DNA from: Ostrinia nubilalis
Taxonomy: Eukaryota; Arthropoda; Insecta; Lepidoptera; Crambidae
Reading direction: 5' to 3'
NCBI RefSeq assembly: GCF_963855985.1
Contig: NC_087111.1
Span: forward strand, 377,001-441,000
Length of the DNA: 64,000 nucleotides
The translations under genes and the position numbers were made by a program. The notes under the pieces were generated by a model. It was not told the origin of the DNA. It ran no database searches and worked only from the letters and a program-made list of their open reading frames with translations. Of this stretch, positions 23,901-35,900 are shown one piece after another. The number at the start of each line of letters is the position of its first letter. Positions within the stretch are counted from its first letter, which is position 1.

Positions 23901-26900
23901 TGTGAATGTAATATCAGAACGTAACTGTATTCTTAACGATTATTACAACGATTTAACATTCGCTTACAGCACATATTAGCGAACGTAAATGCAATATTCG
24001 TGATTTTTGTGAATAGTTCCAGTGAACTTGATCTATTTTATACGCTTTGTTAATGGGCACTGCTTTTATGGTTATGGACATTACATCGAAAACCTTTTGC
24101 CTTTGATTACCTTGAAAATGGTTACGTTTCATGGTTAACTTAGACCATTTTCTTTCATTATACGAGTACATACCCAAAATAATAGGTAAAAATATTACGT
24201 ACGCAGCAGTTCTAAATAATATATAATTATATAAGTATGTATTTACAAAAAAAAAGTATTTAAGTATGTTTATATTCGTTGTCTAGTACCCATAGTACAA
24301 GCTTTGCTTAGTTTGGGACTAGAAGCGCAATGTAAAATGTCCAAGGATATTATTTATTTATTATATTCCGTTTCATTAAGACACTACAGGTCAGGCCGAA
24401 AGTACGCACACTACTAAAGAAGTATTTAAGCATGTTTATATCCGTTGTCTAGTACCCGTAGTACAAAGCTTTGCTTACGGACTAGAAGCGTAGTGTAAAA
24501 ATGTCCAAAGATATTCCTTACACCAAACTATCGGTCGATGAAAGTTTGTAGGCTTCAGAAACTTAATAAAGTTTCTTGAATGCATAAAACATGTTTGAGA
24601 ACTGGCCAACTATAATCAAAACCAATTTAAATCGCAATCAGAAACTTTATCATGTAACACAACAAGTTCAATCTGTGTAGCATGAAGTCATTAACAATCT
24701 GTCGTTCTCACGGGCGAAAGCAATAAATAAATAATCAATGCCATTTGCATAACGCGACACAATTTGTGTTGTGACTTAATCAATTCTAATCTTGTCATCA
24801 CTTCTTCATACATTGCATAATTTAGGCACAAAACTAGCGTCGCCTTTTCAGCGAAAGTCCCTCTTACGTAATCTTTGACCGGGCAAAAACAGACTGGTCT
24901 GTGATCCATCAAAGATTATGATTTTTATAATCGATCGATTTTCAGAAATTACATAATGAACTAATGAGAGATTACCAGCATGTTCGGGTGATATAATCTT
25001 GACATGGGAAGTAAAAGTGGTATGAACAGGTTTACTAACTTCCTCTCATGAACTTTTATCTTCCGCGAGATTTTATTAGATCGTTTTTTCTTGACACACA
25101 AGTAAAAATAAATTAATATCATCTGTGTCAATGCTGTACACATCAGCATTTATTTTCACACGTAAAAAAGCGACAATTAGGTACTTATTTAAATTGCCAC
25201 TTTCTGACATATCAGAAACTTATTATAAAAACTCAATGTTGATGTGAATGATGTAAATAAAATTGGTGATGTAATGACGAAAGTACGAGCGAAATAAGCA
25301 ATATATTTTTAATAATAAAAGACAATTTATAAAAGTGTCATATTACTTTCGAGCTTTTCTGATGTGTCAATTTAAGGAGAAATTTAAATGTTTAGCAGTT
25401 ATAAGGAGATTTTGAATTTTTCATACCTTTTTTATGGCTACTGAAAATGACTGGAAAAAAAAAATAAAACCGACTTCAAATGCGTGAACACAAAAAAAAC
25501 TAAAAATTAAAAATATTGCGTATAAAAAAGTTCATCCCCAATTTTCCACCCTTGGGGGTGAAATATTTTCTTCAAATTCGCATGAAACCACCCTTTTGAT
25601 AATACCTATTCAACTAAAAAATAATCGTTCAAATTGATTTATAATCGGCGGAGATATTGCGTATAAAAAAGTTCATCCCCAATTTTTCACCCTTGGGGGT
25701 TGTTTTTTCTATTATTAAATTTAAATGGGACCACCCTTGAGGTATTACCTATACGCCGAAAAAAGATTTTTTCAAATCGGTTCATAATTGGCGGAGTTAT
25801 CGCGTAACAAACATAGAAAAAAAAAAAAAAAAAAAACATACGGGTCGAATTGAGAACCTCCTCCTTTTTTTTGAAGTCGGTTGAAAATCTAACCAACTTT
25901 AGGTCATTTAAGAGATGTAATTTTTAGAACTACGTAAATGGGTTATGTCTATTTTTTATTTCAAGAGTTTCAGTATTACAATTAATGTATTCTGTATTTT
26001 TTTTCGCACAGGAGAACAATGAATCTTCTCCGAATTTAACCAACATTATTTAAATCCATTTGTTCGTCATCAACGGGTAACAACAACGAGTCAAGCCCAA
26101 CCAGTTTAAAGTTAAACAAACATTTCCTAACGTTTTCTTTCGACAGCGAAAGTGCGCTTCGTTTTCGAATGCAATAAAAACATTTGCGCATGTCTTCAAC
26201 TTCTCTCAACTTCTCTAGAACATTCAGAGGAAAATAAACTCTATGTTCAATCAACGGAATGGGCGTAAGTACGCAAATGGGATGTCAATTTGTCAGAAAC
26301 AATGGGTCGAAGCGATTTGCTTATGGCACTTGTATGGCGTATTGTTCCGATCGGAAATGCGAGAAAAGCTGTTTTCTAGAATGAAGTCATCTTGCAAACT
26401 GTGGGTCTAAGGCCCCTCGCCCACGGTGACTTTTTATTGCGATACTGTGGATAGTCCACTGCTGGACTATATGAGCCTCCTTGATTGAGATTGATGTTTT
26501 TCAGAGAGCGCTTCTGTCGCGATGCAGGAGTGAAGATTTACTTTTTTCGGTCTGTCTGTGTTGTACTGATGCTCGGTGATATCGCCCGACACAGTCGTGC
26601 GATTGAAAATGAAATAGAAAAATGTTTATTTCGTTAACAAAAACAATTAATAGGATTTGAGGTGGACTCTTTCTTGTAAGTGCAATGACACCTGTGCCAG
26701 AAGGAGTTGCTCTCCCTTAACAAATTAACATCATTACAGTTGATCACTTCTGTAGTACGTTGCAAATGCGACTAAGTCGCCGTCGGCGAGGGGCCTAATA
26801 CTCGTATTGTGCAACAATACAGCTAGTATTGTTGAGAAGAATTTCTCTCATTGTGCAGTTCTAAATAAGAGGCGGCACAATGCAAATAAATACGCGCTAG

Positions 26901-29900
26901 ATGTCCTGGGCATCCATTCTCTCCATTATTTCGCGGGTTAGATAACAAACAAAAGAAATAATGACTTTACTCATCATATTATTAGAATTTACACAATGAA
27001 ATCTAAATAAATTGACTCTTGAATCAAGATTTTTTTTAATCCACAATGAGGAAGCTCTGGCCTGCATCTCAGGCCCAGAACACACGGTGAAACGCAATTG
27101 CAACGAAACTGCAACTTCTAGTTACTTTTGAGTTGCATCTAAGTTTCTGCCATAGATTCCGTTGAGAGACCACACATGACGCGACCATTTCAAACCGGTT
27201 TCAACTCAAAAGTAACTAGAAGTTGCAGTTTCGTTGCAATTGCGTTTCACCGTGTGTTCTGGGCCTTACCTGATGGTAAGTGATGATCAGGCGGAATCCT
27301 TAAGCCCAGTTGAACTGGCTATCTAACCTCCAACTGCCGGATTACAACGTTTCTACATCGGTTGGCGGATCATCGAGTAATTATATTATTTAATAACGAT
27401 TCATTTTTTCTCAAAGTTATAAAGAAAGAACTTTCAGTATTACGTAAACTTATCAAGTACCTGTAAATTACAGCTTTGTTACACCAAACGTCAGTTAACT
27501 ATGACAGCCGCTGTATATCAAATGGTTTTTATGCCGAAGTACCGCCAATGGGAAGTTACAACAATGCTCGGCTTGAAACCATAAATTACGAAGAGAATTA
27601 AAAGCATAGTACTGCAATTAAACCTGTTATATTTCTTATGAAACATCATACTTTACAATATACGACTCTCACGCCATTTCTCCGTTATATCAATGAGTTG
27701 TGTAAGTTTTTACAACGATTAATAATGGTTATTAGCGGATGATATCTCATGATTGTTGGATTCATTTTGACGGCGAGTACAAGGAAATGTTTGTAGATGC
27801 GGTGCATGTAAATAATAGCAATTAATAATCTTAAGGCGTAACTGCACTCCACTTATGCGACTATGAAATTCGGTTTAACAAGGATTGATAGTTCAAAGTT
27901 TAAAGAAACAAAGAAGCCGTGCTCTATATTTAGTTTTTAGTATATTATTTTTCTTTAACAACACCTTTTTAAGGCAAGATTGAATGAGTACTTACAAGGC
28001 AGATATTATGAACCATCCTAGACAGCATCTCACTTGACATCAGATGCGAATGCGGTCAAATACTTGCCTCGTTCTACATAAAAAAGCTCGTCGATTTTGT
28101 TCTTATTAAAGGCAGCTACTTTTGGACAGAACTACGTATTTTCCCATTAATATTAGGTACTTCATTTTAAAATCCGCATCTTAGTTGTCTTAGCTTAGAT
28201 CTCCAGCATGCAAAACAGCTCATTTGTTTAATAATCTCGCCTCGGGTTGATTGGAGAGGACGAGAACCAATATGCACAATCGGTAGGCTAATGCCCGTTT
28301 TCACCATCAATCTTATTATTAAGTTACCCCATTGGTAACAAATAACAGGAATATTGTTTTCAAAGGGGTCACTTAAAAACTAGGGATTGATGATGAAAAC
28401 GAGCATTAGTGCGACAAATAGCCCAGAAAAATAACAACTAAACCTATTTATTCTTTTCTGAACCTTCCTTTTCTCAATTCCAGGCCAGTCGCAGGAGTCC
28501 TGATGAGCTACTCCCGGGGCTGCGCAGCCGTTCTGACTCAGATGTCGGAGGGGGAAGCGGGGGGCGCGGGCGCGGCCACCCCCCGCTCCCCTACTGATTC
28601 TGCCAGCGATGGCTACCATTCAGACAGCGATGATTCGCCGCAGCTGCCTGACCGGTAAGCTTACAGGGCAGACATGTACCATCCTAGACCGCATCCCACT
28701 TAACATCAGGTGCGATTGTGGTCAAATAACTGCCTGGTTATGCATAAAAAAAGTCTTAAATTGGTACTGGTCATGTAGAATTAGTTAATACTGGCAGTAA
28801 ACATGGAGATTGCTTATATTCGTATTACTAGAAGTACTGAGGCTCAATTTGGGAACTATTGTCGAAATGTGCCTTTACCACGTTGGGCGCCAAGATAGTA
28901 GTTGGCGCCCAATATGTTATTTTTCTTTTAAATATTAACTTTCATTAACTGGATTTTTATCGGCGGTAAAGCTGTAGATCTTGAATGGAGTGCCTCTTTA
29001 ACCACTGCTTTGTCCGTCTCCTAACTTCAGTGTGCTTAAGGCTTACTTAGTGCAAGTTTTCATTAAACGTTGTCGCTAGCGACAGCGTAAATAAAATTTT
29101 ATAAAAAAAAAACCGACTCCAAAAAACCTACACTAAAAAGTAGAAAAATAATTACTAATTACCTACTTATTTATGGAGTCGGTGCCAAGATTATGAAACA
29201 TGTAAAGTTTGCCTGCACCGACTCCAAAAGTATCAATCATGGTATACCTACATAAATATTAATAATTCGTCCTAATAAATAAGTAGGTAATTAGTAATTA
29301 TTTTTCTACGTTTTAGTGTAGGTTTTTTGGAGTCGGTTTTATTTTTTAGGGTTCCGTACCTCAAAAGGAAAAAACGGAACCCTTATAGGATCACTTTGTT
29401 GTCCGTCTGTCCGTCCGTCTGTCAAGACCCTTTTTCTCAGGAACGCGTGGAGGTATGAAGCTGAAATTTATATCAATTACTCAGGTCTACTGTTCCTTGA
29501 AGCTGTGAAAAAATCAAACTTCTAAGCCAACGCAATCAAAAGATACAGCCGTTTATGCCGCAAATTTTCGACACTTGCAAGGGAATCAAAACCTACAGGG
29601 TGCTTCCCGTGAACTCAGAATCTTGAAATTTGGTACGAAGCAACGTCTTATAGCATAGATAAAGGAAAAATTACGAAAACCATAAATTTTTAGTTACATC
29701 ACATAATATATTTTTTTTAATAATTTTAAACTTACTACCCATTTCCTCATAAACGCGTAGAGGTATTAAATTGAAATTCATACCAAATACTCAGGTCTAT
29801 AATACCTTTAAGCTGTAACAAAATCAAACTTCTATGTCAACGCAATCAAAAGAAACAGCAATTTAAGCTGCATATTTTGAAACTCGCAAGTACTCGCAAG

Positions 29901-32900
29901 GGAATCAAAACCTAAAGGGTACTTCCAGTCGACCTAGAATCTTGAAATTTGGCATGAAGCAACGTTTTATAGCACACATAAAGGAAAAATTCCGAAAACC
30001 TTAAATTTTTAGTTACATTACAAAATATACATATATTTTTTAATAAATATAAACTTATTACTTTTTTCCTCATGAACGCGTAGAGCTATCAAGTTGAAAT
30101 TCATATCAAATACTTAGATCTAATTGCCTTTAACCCGTGAAAAAAAAAACATAGTTATGACTCGATTGTCGTAATGAACGAACTTTGTAAACCTTGCAGG
30201 TTTGTACGGAACCCTCGGTGCGCGAGTCCGACTCGCACTTGGCCGGTTTTTTTTATAAAATTTTACTTATTTCTTGCTTTTTAGTTATTACCTTGATGTT
30301 ACCACCGAAGGTACATTGAGACCATATTCTTAATGTATATTATAAAAAAGTTCATCCCCAATTTTCCACCCTTGGGGGTGAAATATTTTCTTTAAATTCA
30401 AATGAAACCACCCTTTTGATAATACCTATTCAACAAAAAAATAATCGTTCAAATTGGTTCATAATCGGCGGAGATATTGCGTATAAAAAAGTTCATCCCC
30501 TAATTTTCCACCTTTGGGGGTGAAATATTTTCTTCAAATTCGCATGAAACCACCCTTTTGATAATACCTATTCAACAAAAAAGTAATCGTTCTAATTGGT
30601 TTATAATCGGCGGAGATATTGCGCATAAAAAAGTTCATCCCCAATTTTCCACCCTTGGGGGTTGTTTTTTTTATTATTAAATTTAAATAGGACCACCCTT
30701 GAGGTATTACCTATACGCTGAAAAAAGATTTGTTCAAATCGGTTCATAATTGGCGGAGTTATCGCGTAACAAACATAGAAAAAAAAAACATACGGGTCGA
30801 ATTGAGAACCTCCTCCTTTTTTTGAAGTCGGTTGAAAAATGACATGAAATGTATAACAAATAAATTGTACAGCGTCCCTAACGGATATTTTCATTCGTTG
30901 ACCTTTAATTTGTTGATTCCAAATAAATATTTTCTGTCTTATGCCTTTGCTAAACATTCCAGGAGCAAGCTGGTCTCCCAGTACGCAGCAGTGTGGGCCC
31001 GCGCGGCGGACGAGGCGTTACCAGCACTGGCTGCACTGGAGCCGTTACGTCACACGCCGCACCTCAAGTACAAGATCGTCTTCTCCGTTGTCGTTGTAAG
31101 TGATCATTGCTCTTTTACGCCACTTCTTGAGTACGTCTTCAGTCGTAGAGCAAGCAATAAGCGTGAAGGTAACCAATGAAGTTTTTTCACACACCATGTA
31201 TGGTCCTGCGGACGGGCGGCGGCCTTCCGTCTCGGAGCGTCTGATTAGAAGTGGGCTCACCCTCTCATCCACACACACTCATTCATATCACACACTTGTG
31301 CCTAGATACACATACACTCTTATTGTGCACTAGGTACATTGTTTTTTTCTGTATCGTATTGTATCTTCTTAATTTTATTCTGTAAATTATGTTTTACTTA
31401 TTTTCTTTTTTTGTTAAATCTTTGTCCACATGGATGTTGTTCTTACACTTAGCTCATAGCCTTGTCTAAGTGCTGTAAGGTTCGAGGCGGTGGGAGCCTG
31501 ATGTCCTGTAACACAGGTATTCGATACCTAGCATAGGCATCAGACTCACACTGATATTAAACATCATAATCATAATTATCTCATGTATGTTTTCAAGGTC
31601 TGTGTGAGTAAATAAAGATTTTGATTTGATTTGATTTGGATTTGTCTTCAGTCGTAGAGCAAGCAATAAATGTGAAGGTAACCAATGGAGTTTTTTCACA
31701 CTAGGTATTTCTCTATTTTGGATGCATTAGCATTGGAGCTAAGCACATTTGCATTTCTAATTGGCAGTTATAACAAAATAACTATCAAATTAAATACTGA
31801 AAATGTGCTTAAGGCTTGGTATTTCTGCTAAAGTAGGTATTTCGCGCTGTCAAAATCTGCGCGCGCAATACTTCGCCGAAGACAGCGCGCCAAAGAGCTC
31901 TCGCGGCTACACAGTATAGAAATACCAGTTGGTTAGGTAAGGTTGACTTCCTTCCATTCAAGCGTCACACTCACAGCACTTTCTAATACAAATCATATCC
32001 AAGTGATACAAATTAAAACAACTTTCAGAATTTTTGGGAATATATTTTAGAATCGAATAAATATAAAATATAACTGCCAAAGTAAACACGGTTCAAAGAG
32101 GCGTGGCGTCACCCGACCTTCCGGAATTTTCAAGATTACGTCACCCGACCTATCGTTAGGTCCTCGGGAGCTTGAGCGATTGGAAAAACATTTTATGATG
32201 AGTTACTCTTAGTAGCGATTATTTAGAGCTTGGATAATAAATTATAGTTGTTGCAATTCACGAAACTTTGCATGTGGTTAATTACATTAATCAGTACACG
32301 CATCAATTTTGTTCAGTCTTTTTGTTTATTAATAAATAAAAATATCATACTAAAATTGCATACATATTTTTTTGTATTGGTCTGGGTGTTTTCTTTCCAT
32401 AATTTATGTATAACGTATGTACGGGGCTCTGTATTGAAAATCACTATGAGCATCACACGCGGTTACCTGCCGCAGGCACCCGCTCTGAGCACTCATGGGA
32501 GTTTATGCAGAGGTCGCTAGAGTTTGACTTTGAGCTTTGTTTATAGTCATTACGAAGCAGATTTTGATGGGAAACTGCACTGTCTTGAATTCGAAAGGGT
32601 AATTTGACGGTGTTAGGGGAATTCTAGGAATAAATGCAGAGCCTCCTCATTGAAATTGAGACATTTCAATTTGAGATTTCACTTGACATTGATTGCAATC
32701 TGACATGGAGTTTTGAAACACTTGTAAAAATAAAAAGTTATTAAATCAAAAGCAGTAAGACTCCCAAAATAACTTTCTACCCCTTTTACACGTTTGTCAT
32801 AAATTATAATAATAAAGGAATTGTTAAGCAAAATTTCAAGTAGATTGAACCAAATAATCACTGTCCCATACAAACTTTGCCCCCTTATTTCACCCCCTTC

Positions 32901-35900
32901 ATTTCTTGACCCCATTTCGGAAAATCGGATGCCTACGTCATACAAAGAACACACCTTCCAACTTTCAGGTCTCTACGATATCCGTCAGTCATTTAGGACT
33001 AAGCATTTTTATTAGTTGTCCAATACTCTATCGTTCCAGGTATGTCATTGACAGGAGGGCGCTACTATCTTAATGGGTTATTTATTAGTCCCAACTTTAT
33101 ACCACTTGACATTTCAGAATCGTTTGACTTTAGATACCTAAGCGATTTGATATTCAGAGTCCCTTAATGAAATCAAGTTCTAAAATAACTTGAGGTGTTG
33201 TACCCGATCAAGCTTTTCATTGCAGGACAGTTAAATAGTTTTATTATTAGTTTCTTCTTTAAGTCTTGATTTGTCAGAGTAGGTAAAGGCTCCATGACAC
33301 ATTATTTAGGTACTTTAACCAAAATCGAAAAAGTGCCGAAGACAAAAAAGGCTCCATGAGAGCAAAATTTAGCTTTATAATAGTTTTTAATTTTTTTCTT
33401 GAAATATTTGACGCCTTGTAATCTCTCGTTAATATAGGTCCACACAAATAAAGAATGTTTGACTTCGACTTTAATAATTATGCTCTTACATAATTAGAAT
33501 AATATAAGAATAAGAATTTTTCGGTTTTTATATAAGGTGTTATTTTTTTAACTGATCATATTTTACCAACACATCCTATTACCCCCTATTGGGTTAGTAG
33601 TAGTTTCGCACGATTTTCCTTCGCACGAATATGCGAAACGTCCCCTTTCAATAATATTTTTTTTTTAGTAGGCGTTTCGCCCGGATGTATTAGAAGTATT
33701 AAAATCGCGTGCGAATCGACTCTTTTTTGAACTAGTAGTATGCGATTACTAGTTCTCAAAGGGGTCGATTCGCACCCGTTCGATTGTGAAAACCAAACTA
33801 ATATATTTACTGTAAGTAAATGCTAAATAGTAAATATTAGTTTGGATTGTGAATATCCTATCCTACTATAATATTATAAAGGCGAAAGTTCGGATGTCTG
33901 GATGTCATGATGTCTGGATGTTTGTTACTCTTTCACGCAAAAATTACTGTACGGATTTTGTTGAAACTTTATAGTATTATTGTTTATAACCCAGATTAAC
34001 ATATAGGCTAACTTATGACGATATGTGACAAATAAATTTCAATAAGTAAATAAGACGTGTCTAAAAAGCGAACTCTACCTATCGTCATTGGTTAAAATCT
34101 ACAGCGCTGGACAAACTACTGTATGACGTTCGTAAATATTCATTCGGGGGAAGCCGTGAAACGCCATCTATCAACATGATATCTAACGGGGGTAAAACGA
34201 GGTCCACGCGAACGAAGTCGCGGGCGGCCGCTAGTTTATAATAGGTAGCTTTCCCTCCGCAACCTTATTGGTATTCCATGTATGTGTCTTTTAACTGATT
34301 TCTGTTAAACATTTCATGTAAAATTTGTCCAGTTATAACTCCATTTACATCTGCATCTGTAAACAAGGGTTCATGTTCTCCAGCCCAGATGCCGAGTAAA
34401 CAGAATCGTCTTTCAGTGACGTGCAGCTGCCCCTATATTTGACCCTCTGACCTAATTTTTTATTATTTATTTGTATCAGTGTGCTCTTCTAATAAGTGTA
34501 AGACGATTGTATGTAGGTACCTACTATTAATATGTAATTTTAACTCATTGGTTTTGTCTCATATTTAAGGAATTTACTATGTATCATGAGTAGAGTCTTC
34601 GTTTAAAAGGATGCGAACGATTTAAATTTCAATAGGTAGACAAAATTGATAATTCTTAATTATCAAATATTTTAGCTTTCTCCAGTAACACTGATATTAT
34701 TATACTGTGACTCATCAAAGTCATCATTGTCAAAAAAATTGACAAATCGCGAACTGTCACGTCCAAAAAACTGACACGCGTCCGTCCTCCGTAAGCGCCA
34801 CCGCGCGACTGATTGAGATTGTCCAAGCCGTCATGGACGATTTTTTCCACATTTTTTAACATAGTAACTAAATAAGACGCAATATAAAAATTCCATCCGT
34901 TAAAAGCCCTCAAGTTATTTCTGAACTTTAGTTTAGTAAAAGATTTAGAATCTCAAATCGCTTATTTTAAAAATAAAACCATAATTAGAAAACGAATAGA
35001 GGTAACTTTGGGAATTTATTCTATCGAGTCAACTTCATCAAATCGTGTTTCCATCCGTTAATAGCCCTAGAAAATATCCTCAACTATGCCCAATAAAAAT
35101 CTTAGCCTTTAATTTTACTGTTTAGTACCTCAAAAATGAAAAATGAAAACCTCATTTTCGCCATTTTCTCTGCTACCCGGCCTTAAACCTATCCAAAATT
35201 TTGGAAGGAAAATAAGAGAATACTATAAGATTATCAGCAGTCGTTTGATCGTAAGTAGTTGTGAATTCGTTATTCCAGTTACCTTAAATATTGCCTGGTT
35301 GATTGTAAGTTTCCCCAACTGGTCAGTGTGGGAATGTAGGGCCTCCATGCTCCTGCAGTAGAAGATGAATGGTGTACATTAATGCATCAATTAAACCGTC
35401 CCATTTAAAGTACATAGGGTATCTTTGGTCATTTCCAGCTGTCGTTCCGCGCCGCGATCAGTCTGCGCGACCGGCGACTGGGCGAGGTGAAGGCGCTCCT
35501 TGGCGCGACCGACTGCGACGCTGCTGCTGCCAGTGTCACGAGGCTTGCAGCCGCCGCCACCCGGGTACTGGTGGAGACAGCACACAGCTTCCCACTGGGG
35601 GAAGCAGAGAGGACTGTCGTAAACCAGGTACATCAGCTTTACTGATAGCTAGCTAATAGCTGTGGTATTTATGTAGGCATTCAAGACTTCTTTGTCTTGA
35701 CAGAGTTCGCTGACACTTGTCTCAGAATATGTCTGAGGTAGGAGAACGATAGCTTTTTGTGCACTCTGAGTTCAGAATCATTTTTCCTTCAGAATCATAT
35801 TAAAGTTCAGAGAAAGCGTGATAAACTCGAAATTCTTGGTCTGGGGTTGTTGCATTTTTTACTGCAATCTTGTTTTCCTTTCTTTCTTAGTTCCTTTTTT

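Noticed and set aside
30601..31278. Frames of 118, 115 and 77 residues around MIEAP exon 5
   Set aside because: They run through a dispersed repeat or extend the true exon past its splice sites; only 30963-31095 is supported as coding.
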